Positions 56,001 through 64,000 of a stretch of 64,000 nucleotides of DNA are shown in pieces. Within the stretch, counting starts at the first letter, position 1; the number at the start of each line of letters is the position of its first letter. A program made the position numbers and the translations under genes. The DNA is from an uncultured Bacteroidales bacterium (GTDB taxonomy: Bacteria; Bacteroidota; Bacteroidia; Bacteroidales; Bacteroidaceae): the NCBI GenBank assembly GCA_902781515.1, contig CACZJU010000014.1:1-64000 (forward strand), written 5' to 3'. The notes under the pieces were generated by a model. That model was given only the letters and a program-made list of their open reading frames with translations, was not told the origin of the DNA and did no database searches.

Positions 56001-56642
56001 ATGGACGCAAGAGAAAAACTGAAGACTCTCATTCGTGAGTACGGTGGCACACAAAAGGTGTTTGCCTCGATGATAGGTACTACTCAGCCTACCATTGCCA
56101 ACTGGATGGCACAGAACCAGATTCCAGAAGGAGGTATTGCAAAAATATGCCGTGCACTGCCCGAAGTATCGTTCGATTGGCTTACTGGCAATGAAGACAT
56201 GCCTCGTCGCGGTTATCAGGATGAGCCTGCAGTTAATGCTACACCATTAGTGGGACAGCCGTTCTACAGCTGTATGCCAGCTAGCGCAGGACAGTTGATA
56301 ATGGGCGATGATAATGTAACTACAGAACGTATCCATATTCCTGGAGTACGTGCGACATCCTTTTTCCCTATTATGGGAAACTCGATGGATCCAACAATAC
56401 AGAGTGGTGATATCGTTGGCATTCGCCGATTAGAGAATTTGGCATATATGCGTCCCAATGATATTTATCTTATATTCACACGCGACAGTGAGCGTATGGT
56501 AAAGCGCATAAAGAACATTAATTCTAACGACCCCTATCTTACTCTCTATAGCGATAATCCCTCCTACGAGCCTTTCAAAATATTGAAGGAACAGATTGTT
56601 GTTGTAAGTAAGGTTGTTTGTCTCATACGTAACCTCGAATAA
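56001..56642 (+). CDS. LexA/CI-like repressor with S24 peptidase domain
   Basis: A protein of 213 residues from the ATG at 56001 (MDAREKLKTLIREY); the longer ORF starts before the -7 box. The N-terminal HTH is near 15-60 (QKVFASMIGTTQPTIANWM). The C-terminal S24 domain has the Ser in GNSMDPTIQSGD and the Lys in MVKRIKN, the Ser-Lys dyad of self-cleaving repressors. The Ala-Gly cleavage site of LexA is not obvious; ASAGQL near 90 is a candidate. Likely autoregulated. A 47-residue membrane protein follows. Confidence 0.88.
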   Translation: MDAREKLKTLIREYGGTQKVFASMIGTTQPTIANWMAQNQIPEGGIAKICRALPEVSFDWLTGNEDMPRRGYQDEPAVNATPLVGQPFYSCMPASAGQLIMGDDNVTTERIHIPGVRATSFFPIMGNSMDPTIQSGDIVGIRRLENLAYMRPNDIYLIFTRDSERMVKRIKNINSNDPYLTLYSDNPSYEPFKILKEQIVVVSKVVCLIRNLE

Positions 56643-56661
56643 CTTTAAAACGCATCATACT

Positions 56662-56805
56662 ATGGAAAAGCTCATCAGACTAATGGCTAACGGCCGTACT
56701 ATTAGCGAACAAACCAATATGGTTGAACGCGTAAGTGAAATGGTAGAATTCGCCGGTGTAACTATGGCTTGCATCATTGTCCTCATGGCAATGACCATAT
56801 TCTAA
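56662..56805 (+). CDS. Small membrane protein downstream of the S24 repressor
   Basis: A protein of 47 residues. Hydrophilic N-terminal half, then one membrane segment (about 29-46, FAGVTMACIIVLMAMTIF). It starts 19 nt after the repressor stop and is likely in its operon. No family recognised. Size and layout would fit a type I toxin-like or regulatory membrane peptide, but nothing proves this. Confidence 0.6.
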   Translation: MEKLIRLMANGRTISEQTNMVERVSEMVEFAGVTMACIIVLMAMTIF

Positions 56806-56821
56806 AATACTAAGGTTTTAT

Positions 56822-56852
56822 TTTGCATTTTGCTCGCTTAATCGTATCTTTA
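56822..56852 (+). promoter_or_regulatory. Promoter-like repeat, copy 1
   Basis: TTTG (56822-56825), 19-nt spacer, TATCTTTA (56845-56852). The 24 nt TTTTGCTCGCTTAATCG... to TATCTTT recur 75 nt downstream. Its -7 is imperfect in the last base. Confidence 0.55.
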
Positions 56853-56895
56853 ACCTTCGGTTTAAAATACTCACGCTCGGAAAACTACAAACAAG

Positions 56896-56927
56896 TTTGC
56901 GTTTTTGCTCGCTTAATCGTATCTTTG
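56896..56927 (+). promoter_or_regulatory. Promoter of the LtaS-like gene (repeat copy 2)
   Basis: TTTG (56896-56899), 20-nt spacer, TATCTTTG (56920-56927), 20 nt before the start codon. It contains the second copy of the GCTCGCTTAATCGTATCTTT word. Confidence 0.8.
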
Positions 56928-56947
56928 TGGTCGTAAACTGCACTGAT

Positions 56948-58756
56948 ATGAAACAACGTATTCTGTTGCTCCTGCGTTTCTATGCGCTAAGCATCGTACT
57001 ATTCATAGTGGCGAAGGTGGTGTTTATGATGGCAAACTATGCCAGCCACCCATTTGGTATATCAGATGTCTATGATGTGCTTCGTCACGGTCTAACCCTC
57101 GACCTTTCTACAGCTCTTTATTTTCTAGTAGTACCCTACATCCTGACCATTGTCAGTATATGGTACACTGGAAACGTGCTTCGTTGGGTGTATTATCTGT
57201 GGAGTATTATTACAGGTGCAGCCTTCGCTTTGGCGTTCGCCGCAGATACTGCTCTTTATCCTCATTGGGGATTCAAGCTCGATGCATCGTGTCTTCAGTA
57301 TTTAGCATCTCCTGCAGAGGCGGCTGCCAGTGTTCCCACCATACAGTTGGTGTTGGGGCTAATGGGTTTAATTGTACTAATCGCTTTAATGGGGTGGGCT
57401 TACTGCAAACAGTATAAGCCGCTGAAGAAACTGCGCAAACGCTGGTCGTACGGTATATTTGCCATAGTTGCTCTGCCTCTAATATTCATTGGCATAAGAG
57501 GAGGTGTTGACGAATCAACTACAAATATAGGACAGGCTTATTATTCGCAGACGTCATTCCTCAACCATTCAGCCGTAAACCCTGTTTTCAGTTTCCTTTC
57601 GTCGTTTGAGACTACAGTTCGTACGGATGTCCGTTATCACTTCTTCGAACAGGCGGAGTGTGATTCCTTACTCTTGGGTTGTTACGATACGCTTTCTGTC
57701 GAACCAGATACTTTGCTTCGAACACAACGCCCCAACATAGTACTCGTTATGCTCGAAAGTGCAAGCTGTCAGTTTACGAAAGCTGGTGGACGAGATTACA
57801 TAATGCCGAAATTCAACGGTCTTTGTGACAAAGGTATATATTTCTCGCAGAGCTATGCCAATTCGTTCCGTACAGACCGTGCTACGGTAAGTATTTGGGG
57901 TGGTTATCCATCCTTCCCCACTATGTCTTTGCAGAAGGACCTCTCAAAGAACCAGCATTTGCCTGGAATAGCTCGTACGCTGGTTGACGCAGGTTATGAT
58001 ACACGCTATTTCTATGGTGGTGACATTAATTTCACTAAGAAGAAAAGCTATCTCGTAAATGCAGGTTTCGACCGCTTCACATGGAAAAAGGACTTCTCCA
58101 TCTCGGCTCAACGTTCTGCTAAATGGGGAGTATGTGACAGTATAGTGTTCGACCGTATTCTACAGGAGATTTCCGCCTGGAATAAAAATGATAAAACGCC
58201 CCATCTCATCGGTTATAATACACTTTCCAGCCATCAACCGTGGGATGTTCCTATACATGTTCTCGAAGATCCTGTGGAGAATGCCTTCCATTATCTCGAC
58301 AAATGTATAGGAGAATTTATCGAACGCCTGCAACAGATGCCGCAGTGGGATAACACACTCGTTATCTTCATTCCAGATCATGGAATCGGATATTACGGAA
58401 TGGAGGAGACTTCCGCTATCCGTATGCAGGTTCCAATATTGTGGATTGGAGGTGCTGTTCGTCAGCCTCGTGATATTTCGGTTCTCTGCAACCAAAGTGA
58501 TATGGCTGCCACGTTGTTCGGACAAATGGGACTTCCGCATGGACATTTCCGCTGGAGTCGCGATGTTCTGTCGAAGAGTTATACACGTCCTTTTGCATAT
58601 CATACATTCAACAATGGGTTCTCGATAGTCGATTCTACAGGACTGTTTGTGTACGACCTTACTGCCAATCATCCACTGCTTGAGGATAACGAGCGTCTTT
58701 TGCGCCTCGGAAAGGCTCTATTGCAAGCTACAAGCGACGATTTGTCCAACTTATAA
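56948..58756 (+). CDS. LTA synthase-like sulfatase/phosphoglycerol transferase family protein
   Basis: A protein of 602 residues. Start at the ATG at 56948 (MKQRILLLLRFYALS). Five hydrophobic segments fill residues 1-180. The extracytoplasmic alkaline-phosphatase-like domain (about 250-560) shows the metal Glu in VMLESAS, the nucleophile Thr region NSFRTDRATVS and the metal pair in IPDHGIG. Gram-negative members transfer phosphoglycerol or phosphoethanolamine-type groups to glycans or lipids. The exact acceptor is unknown. Confidence 0.88.
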   Translation: MKQRILLLLRFYALSIVLFIVAKVVFMMANYASHPFGISDVYDVLRHGLTLDLSTALYFLVVPYILTIVSIWYTGNVLRWVYYLWSIITGAAFALAFAADTALYPHWGFKLDASCLQYLASPAEAAASVPTIQLVLGLMGLIVLIALMGWAYCKQYKPLKKLRKRWSYGIFAIVALPLIFIGIRGGVDESTTNIGQAYYSQTSFLNHSAVNPVFSFLSSFETTVRTDVRYHFFEQAECDSLLLGCYDTLSVEPDTLLRTQRPNIVLVMLESASCQFTKAGGRDYIMPKFNGLCDKGIYFSQSYANSFRTDRATVSIWGGYPSFPTMSLQKDLSKNQHLPGIARTLVDAGYDTRYFYGGDINFTKKKSYLVNAGFDRFTWKKDFSISAQRSAKWGVCDSIVFDRILQEISAWNKNDKTPHLIGYNTLSSHQPWDVPIHVLEDPVENAFHYLDKCIGEFIERLQQMPQWDNTLVIFIPDHGIGYYGMEETSAIRMQVPILWIGGAVRQPRDISVLCNQSDMAATLFGQMGLPHGHFRWSRDVLSKSYTRPFAYHTFNNGFSIVDSTGLFVYDLTANHPLLEDNERLLRLGKALLQATSDDLSNL

Positions 58757-58821
58757 CTTAAGTTTTCGTACCTTTGAGTCTACTTTGTAGGCTCGAAGAT
58801 AGGCTGCACCTAGGAAAAAGC

Positions 58822-58862
58822 CAAATTAATTTGGTTTTTCACTCGGTTTGCACTATCTTTGT
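58822..58862 (+). promoter_or_regulatory. Promoter of leuS with palindrome on the -33 box
   Basis: The perfect palindrome CCAAATTAATTTGG (58822-58835) covers the -33 TTTG (58831-58834). After a 20-nt spacer comes TATCTTTG (58855-58862). Same module as at 493-533. Confidence 0.85.
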
Positions 58863-58888
58863 CGCGCAAAAATTAACCATAAAACGAA

Positions 58889-61744
58889 ATGGCAAAAGAA
58901 TACAACTTCAGAGAGATTGAAAAGAAGTGGCACAAACAATGGGCAGAAAAGCAGACTTATCGTGTCACAGAGGATAAGAACAGAAAGAAATACTATGTGC
59001 TGAACATGTTCCCTTACCCCAGTGGTGCAGGACTGCATGTGGGACATCCTTTGGGCTACATAGCCAGTGATATTTATGCACGATACAAGCGCTTGCAAGG
59101 CTTTAATGTTCTGAACCCCATGGGCTACGATGCCTATGGTCTTCCTGCCGAGCAGTATGCTATAAAGACCGGTCAGCATCCTGAGAAGACTACATTTCAG
59201 AATATTGACCGCTATCGCGAACAATTGGATAAGATAGGTTTCAGTTTCGACTGGGACCGCGAGGTACGTACTTGTACACCTGATTATTACAAGTGGACAC
59301 AGTGGGCGTTCCAGAAGATGTTCAATAGTTATTTCGATGAGGAACTGCAAAAGGCACAGCCTATAGAAAAGCTCATAGAAAAATTCAAGGCAGAAGGAAC
59401 CTGGCCTGCCGACGAAAAGGAACAAAGCGACCTGCTTATGCAGCATCGTATTGCTTACCTGGGAGAGACTATGGTTAACTGGTGTCCGGCATTGGGTACT
59501 GTGTTGGCAAATGACGAAGTGGTGAACGGAGTCAGCGAGCGTGGTGGTTATCCGGTGGAGCAGAAGAAGATGCGTCAATGGTGTTTACGTGTTAGTGCTT
59601 ACAGCCAGCGTCTGCTCGACGGACTGGAGACTATTCAGTGGAGCGAGAGCATAAAGGAGACCCAGAAGAACTGGATAGGTCGTTCAGAAGGTACTGAGGT
59701 ACAGATTAAGGTTGCTGACCAAGATGTTGACTTCACCATCTTCACGACACGTGCCGATACAATGTTCGGTGTAACGTTCTTCGTTCTGGCTCCCGAAAGC
59801 GAACTGGTGGATATGGTTACTACTCCCGACCAGCGCAAGGCTGTTGATGAATACATCAAATATGTGAAAGGTCGTACGGAACGTGAGCGTATGATAGACC
59901 ATACCGTTACTGGTGTGTTCTCAGGTGCTTATGGTATCAACCCCATCACCGGTGATAAGTGCCCCATATATGTAGCAGAGTATGTATTGGCAGGTTATGG
60001 TACTGGTGCAATTATGGCTGTGCCAGCTCACGATAGTCGTGACTATGCCTTTGCCAAACATTTCGATTTGCCCATCATTCCATTGGTAGAGGGTGCAGAT
60101 GTTAGCGAGGAAAGCTATGATGCCAAAGAAGGTGTCGTTATGAATTCTCCCATTAGCGAGGACAAAAGCGTTTCTTACGAAGGCGAACGCCTGATATTGA
60201 ACGGTCTTACTATCAAGGAGGCTATTGCTGAAACAAAGCGCTTCGTAAAGGCGCACAACTTAGGTCGTGTGAAGGTAAACTATCGTCTGCGCGATGCTAT
60301 CTTCAGTCGTCAGCGTTATTGGGGCGAGCCTTTCCCAGTATATTACAAAAATGGTATTCCACAGATGATTCCAGAGGAGTGCCTGCCCATAAAACTGCCT
60401 CAGGTGGATAAGTTCCTGCCTACTGAAACAGGTGAACCTCCATTGGGCAATGCTACCAAGTGGGCTTGGGATACCAAGACAAACAGCGTGGTTGATTGTT
60501 CTACAATCGACAATCAAACGGTATTCCCCATTGAACTTTACACAATGCCTGGCTTTGCCGGTTCCAGCGCTTACTATCTGCGTTATATGGATCCACACAA
60601 CGATGAGGCTTTGGTGAGCGATGAAGCTGCATCATATTGGCAGAATGTGGACCTCTATGTAGGTGGTAGCGAACATGCTACAGGTCATTTGATTTACAGC
60701 CGATTCTGGAATAAGTTCCTCTTTGACTTGGGTGTCAGCAAGAAGGAAGAACCCTTCCAAAAGTTGATAAATCAGGGTATGATTCAGGGTTGGTCAAGTT
60801 TCGTATATCGCTTGAGAAATACCAACAAATTTGTCAGTTTCGACCTTCTTGACGAGCAGTACGACGATGCCAAGAAGAAGAGCCTGTACTACTATCAGGG
60901 CGTAGAGGCAGACCCAGTTTATGCCGACATAAGCATGGTTAACGGTAATGTTCTGGATGTTGAGAAAATCCGTGAGTGGACACCAGAGTTCCGCGAGGGA
61001 GAGTTCATCCTCAACCAGAATGGTCAGTACATCGTTAATCAGGCTATCGAGAAGATGTCGAAGTCGAAGTACAATGTTGTGAACCCCGATGACATCTGCG
61101 AAAACTATGGTGCCGATACATTACGTCTGTACGAAATGTTCCTTGGTCCCATTGAACAGTCGAAACCTTGGGACGTAGCTGGTATTGATGGTTGTTTCCG
61201 TTTTCTGAAGAAGTTCTGGACCCTTTATTGGAACAAGGATGGTAGCTTGGCAGCCGACGACAGCGAGCCAACGGCTGATAACATGAAATCGCTGCATAAG
61301 CTCATAAAGAAAGTATCGGAGGATATAGAAGTGTTCAGCTACAATACTTCGATTCCTGCCTTTATGGTAGCCACAACAGAGTTGACGAATCAGAAGTGCC
61401 GCAGCCGTAAGGTTTTGGAGCAGTTGGTAGTGCTCATTGCTCCGTTCTGCCCACATATCGCAGAAGAATTGTGGGAGGCTCTGGGTAATAAGACATCTGT
61501 CTGCGACGCCCAGTGGCCTTCGTTCGACGAGAAATATCTGGTAGAGTCAACAGTGAAGATGCCTGTGCAGTTCAATGGTAAGGTGCGTTTCACTCTGGAA
61601 CTTCCTGCCGATATGTCTAAGGAAGACGTTGAAAAGACAGCACTCAGCGCTCCCGATGCTGCTAAATATCTGGAAGGACAGCAGGTCGTTAAGACTGTTG
61701 TGGTACCAGGACGCATTATAAACATCGTTATTAAACCTCTCTAA
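58889..61744 (+). CDS. leuS: Leucyl-tRNA synthetase
   Basis: A class I synthetase of 951 residues. The HIGH-type motif is HVGHPLG near residue 52, and KMSKSKYN near 720. The editing domain (about 225-420) shows [12 protein letters not shown] and [12 protein letters not shown]. Length is normal for the Bacteroidetes type, with an insertion of about 60 residues before KMSKS. tRNA-Leu (CAA) lies 3 kb upstream on the other strand. Confidence 0.97.
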   Translation: MAKEYNFREIEKKWHKQWAEKQTYRVTEDKNRKKYYVLNMFPYPSGAGLHVGHPLGYIASDIYARYKRLQGFNVLNPMGYDAYGLPAEQYAIKTGQHPEKTTFQNIDRYREQLDKIGFSFDWDREVRTCTPDYYKWTQWAFQKMFNSYFDEELQKAQPIEKLIEKFKAEGTWPADEKEQSDLLMQHRIAYLGETMVNWCPALGTVLANDEVVNGVSERGGYPVEQKKMRQWCLRVSAYSQRLLDGLETIQWSESIKETQKNWIGRSEGTEVQIKVADQDVDFTIFTTRADTMFGVTFFVLAPESELVDMVTTPDQRKAVDEYIKYVKGRTERERMIDHTVTGVFSGAYGINPITGDKCPIYVAEYVLAGYGTGAIMAVPAHDSRDYAFAKHFDLPIIPLVEGADVSEESYDAKEGVVMNSPISEDKSVSYEGERLILNGLTIKEAIAETKRFVKAHNLGRVKVNYRLRDAIFSRQRYWGEPFPVYYKNGIPQMIPEECLPIKLPQVDKFLPTETGEPPLGNATKWAWDTKTNSVVDCSTIDNQTVFPIELYTMPGFAGSSAYYLRYMDPHNDEALVSDEAASYWQNVDLYVGGSEHATGHLIYSRFWNKFLFDLGVSKKEEPFQKLINQGMIQGWSSFVYRLRNTNKFVSFDLLDEQYDDAKKKSLYYYQGVEADPVYADISMVNGNVLDVEKIREWTPEFREGEFILNQNGQYIVNQAIEKMSKSKYNVVNPDDICENYGADTLRLYEMFLGPIEQSKPWDVAGIDGCFRFLKKFWTLYWNKDGSLAADDSEPTADNMKSLHKLIKKVSEDIEVFSYNTSIPAFMVATTELTNQKCRSRKVLEQLVVLIAPFCPHIAEELWEALGNKTSVCDAQWPSFDEKYLVESTVKMPVQFNGKVRFTLELPADMSKEDVEKTALSAPDAAKYLEGQQVVKTVVVPGRIINIVIKPL

Positions 61745-61748
61745 TACT

Positions 61749-62666
61749 ATGGCACAGAAATCATCAAAAATCCTACGCAGGGCTTGGGAATTCTCAAAGG
61801 ATTTCCTTTACCTCAACCTCGGTATGGCTATATATATGGCCGGGTGGACAGTGTTCTTGCTTCCCTACCACATTCCCACCGGCGGATGGGTAGGTGCGTG
61901 CTCAATTCTCTACTATGCCACGGGATTCCCGATGAGTTATGCCGTGCTGATAGGAAATGGTATCCTGCTCTCCATTGCTCTATGGCAATTAGGGTGGAAA
62001 TTTACCGTAAAGACGGGATATGCCGTAATCTCGATGGTGTTCTTCCTTGAGATAGGACAACGTATTATGACTGGTGACGATGGGCAGTTCATCCAGATAT
62101 TAGGTCCCAACGAATCTACTATGGCCTGTGTTCTGGGTGCTCTCATCAACGGCTTGGGCGTTGGACTTTGCTTCCTTTCCGGAGGTGTTACCGGTGGTTG
62201 GGATATTGTGGCAGCCATTGTGAACAAATACAAGCCCATCTCGTTCGGTCGTGTGCTGCTCTACCTCGACCTTACTGTAATCGGATGCAGCTATTTTATT
62301 TTCAAGACGAAATACCCAGACGATGCATGGCACATGGTGGTATTCGGTTATGTGACTCTCTTCGTTTACACTTATGCAGCCGATATGCTTATCAACTCTG
62401 CCAAGCAGGATGTACAGCTCATCATCATGACTACTAAGGGCGAATTGCTGGCTCGCATAATACGCGAACGTACTGGTCACACTATGACGCAGATAAACGG
62501 TGAAGGTTGCTACAGTCACGCTCCCATAAACGTGATGCTGCTGATGGTGCATCGTCACGAACAGATAAGCGTGTTGCGAACGATTCAGGATGTTGACCCT
62601 GCCGCATTCGTATCGTCGAGTCGTGTTGAGGGTGTTTATGGACTTGGTTTCAATAGAATTAAATGA
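61749..62666 (+). CDS. YitT family membrane protein, first of a tandem pair
   Basis: A protein of 305 residues. About five or six membrane segments (20-220) with LPYHIPTGGWVGACSIL and SGGVTGGWDIVAAIVNKY, then a C-terminal cytoplasmic DUF2179 domain (about 225-300) ending VEGVYGLGFNRIK. Transport or ligand sensing is suspected for the family but not settled. It lies 4 nt after leuS. Confidence 0.9.
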   Translation: MAQKSSKILRRAWEFSKDFLYLNLGMAIYMAGWTVFLLPYHIPTGGWVGACSILYYATGFPMSYAVLIGNGILLSIALWQLGWKFTVKTGYAVISMVFFLEIGQRIMTGDDGQFIQILGPNESTMACVLGALINGLGVGLCFLSGGVTGGWDIVAAIVNKYKPISFGRVLLYLDLTVIGCSYFIFKTKYPDDAWHMVVFGYVTLFVYTYAADMLINSAKQDVQLIIMTTKGELLARIIRERTGHTMTQINGEGCYSHAPINVMLLMVHRHEQISVLRTIQDVDPAAFVSSSRVEGVYGLGFNRIK

Positions 62667-62701
62667 TTTAGATTAAAGAATTTAAATTAGGAGAAACTGT
62701 G

Positions 62702-63586
62702 ATGATAAAGGAACTGATATTCTCTTACTTTAAGATACTCATTGGCCTTATTGTTTTTTCAATAGGCTACACCTGTTTTATGCTGCCATATCAGATAATG
62801 AGTGGTGGTGTGGCAGGTATTTCTGCTCTTATATACTATGCCACAGGTTTCCATGCCAGCTACTCGTTCTTAATCATCAACGTGGTACTGATACTGATGG
62901 CTTGGTATACGTTGGGATGGCGATTCTGTGTCCGTACCATCATAGCCACTGTGGTTGTATCCTTCATGATTGACTACATACAGGCTATGCTAACGGTTGT
63001 AGGACCTGACGGCAAGGAACAAATGACGCAGTTACTTGGCAATCAAATGTTCATGGCTTGTGTTATTGGTGCGATGATTGAAGGACTCGGATTAGCGATA
63101 GTATTCTTGGCTGGCGGTTCTACCGGAGGCACAGACATTGTGGCTTTGACGGTGAATAAGTATCGCAACATTTCACTTGGTCGAGCCATGCTGTTTGTGG
63201 ATATTTTCGTAGTAGGAATGTCTTACTTCATATTCCGCGACATTCAGCGATTGGTGGCTTGCTACACAACTCTGTTCATTTCCATCACCACCATCGATTA
63301 TGTGGTAAACGGTGTGCGACAGAGTGTTCAGTTTACCATCATTTCCACTAAGTATGCCGAGATAGCACAAGCCATATGCGATAAGGTTGACAGAGGTGTT
63401 ACCATACTTCATGGCGAGGGTTGGTACAGCAAGGAACCTCGAAGTGTGCTGCTGATCATGGCAAGGAGACAGGAAAGCCGACTTATATTCCAACTCATTC
63501 GAATTATAGACCCAAAAGCCTTTGTCACGATGAGCAATGTAGAAGGCGTGTTTGGTGAAGGTTTCGATAAGATTAAAAAAGGATGA
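62702..63586 (+). CDS. YitT family membrane protein, second of a tandem pair
   Basis: A protein of 294 residues, with the same layout as the gene before it: [38 protein letters not shown] and C-terminal DUF2179 ending [16 protein letters not shown] start at the ATG at 62702, not the GTG at 62699. The pair arose by duplication but has diverged widely. The stop overlaps the rdgB start (ATGA). Confidence 0.9.
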   Translation: MIKELIFSYFKILIGLIVFSIGYTCFMLPYQIMSGGVAGISALIYYATGFHASYSFLIINVVLILMAWYTLGWRFCVRTIIATVVVSFMIDYIQAMLTVVGPDGKEQMTQLLGNQMFMACVIGAMIEGLGLAIVFLAGGSTGGTDIVALTVNKYRNISLGRAMLFVDIFVVGMSYFIFRDIQRLVACYTTLFISITTIDYVVNGVRQSVQFTIISTKYAEIAQAICDKVDRGVTILHGEGWYSKEPRSVLLIMARRQESRLIFQLIRIIDPKAFVTMSNVEGVFGEGFDKIKKG

Positions 63587-64000
63587 AACAACTTGTAATG
63601 GCAACCAACAACGAGCATAAGCTCCGCGAAATCCGACAGATACTTGCCGGAAGGTTTGAGGTGCGTGGTCTGGCAGATATCGGTTGCCATGAAGATATTC
63701 CCGAGACGGCCGACACACTTGAGGGTAATGCTTTGCAGAAAGCACGATACGTTCACGACAACTATGGCATGGACTGCTTTGCTGATGATACAGGTCTCGA
63801 GGTTGATGCTCTTAATGGTGCACCTGGCATATATACTGCCCGCTTTGGTCACATGAACGGATATGGTGAAAGTCACGATTCCGATGCCAACATCCGCTGT
63901 CTGCTCGATAAGCTTAAGGACAAGGAGAATCGGAGTGCACGTTTCCGCACTGTTATAGCCCTTATCCAAGAAGGCAAGGAGCATTTGTTCGAGGGCATAG
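63583..64000 (+). CDS. rdgB: Non-canonical purine NTP pyrophosphatase RdgB/HAM1 (partial)
   Basis: The first 139 residues are present; the 3' end is cut by the window. [17 protein letters not shown] is the N-terminal substrate-binding SxNxxK-type loop (here ATNNEHK), followed by [16 protein letters not shown] and [12 protein letters not shown]. It removes ITP, dITP and XTP from nucleotide pools. It is translationally coupled to the second yitT gene (shared ATGA). Confidence 0.95.
   Translation, partial: MKQLVMATNNEHKLREIRQILAGRFEVRGLADIGCHEDIPETADTLEGNALQKARYVHDNYGMDCFADDTGLEVDALNGAPGIYTARFGHMNGYGESHDSDANIRCLLDKLKDKENRSARFRTVIALIQEGKEHLFEGI

Overview
The window reads as a chromosomal segment of a Bacteroidales bacterium, most likely Prevotella or a close relative. 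The evidence is promoters of the Bacteroidetes type (TTTG, 19-21 nt, TAnnTTTG) in front of many genes, almost no Shine-Dalgarno sequences, a Bacteroidetes-style dcw cluster (rsmH, ftsL, ftsI, murE, mraY, murD, ftsW, murG, murC, ftsQ, ftsA, ftsZ), DUF4271 and DUF3109 proteins, and a putative glycine-lipid acyltransferase pair. No phage, integrase, insertion sequence or CRISPR array was found.

Layout. 1-650: repeat-rich non-coding DNA and a promoter. 0.65-5.3 kb: a large secreted Ig-like repeat protein followed by a 54-residue companion. 5.4-8.4 kb: lipid acyltransferases and a membrane-bound AraC-type regulator. 8.7-23.6 kb: the dcw cluster, which makes peptidoglycan precursors and the divisome, converging on recO. 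24.3-35.0 kb: tRNA-Glu/rpsT, gyrB, DUF3109, ung, an amino-acid symporter, gpmI, a membrane-anchored L7/L12-like protein and a second 7-TM AraC-type regulator. 35.0-35.9 kb: a non-coding stretch dominated by a 318-nt inverted repeat and a 23-nt repeat array. 35.7-39.6 kb: ADP-ribosylglycohydrolase, a TPR-retropepsin protein and small membrane proteins. 39.75-41.0 kb: an HTH/nucleotidyltransferase pair with a palindromic operator. 41.1-50.9 kb: a signalling island on the minus strand (LytTR regulator, two FHA/zinc-ribbon proteins, an EF-hand-like membrane protein, a PP2C phosphatase, three Ser/Thr kinases, DUF2971 and an unknown protein). 51.3-55.4 kb: metK, LOG, DUF4271, hemD, rnpA, yidD. 55.6-64 kb: tRNA-Leu, an S24 repressor, an LtaS-like enzyme, leuS, two YitT proteins and rdgB (cut by the window end).

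The most interesting system is the signalling island. Three promoters (in front of the LytTR gene itself, the EF-hand-like gene that heads the FHA-PP2C-kinase run, and the small membrane gene that heads the TPR-retropepsin run at 39.6 kb) each carry two direct repeats of TAYGAAAT exactly 21 bp apart. They sit 43, 43 and 54 bp upstream of the -7 box. This is the architecture of LytTR-family binding sites, so the kinase island and the TPR-retropepsin cluster look like one self-regulated regulon. Its signal and substrates cannot be read from the sequence.
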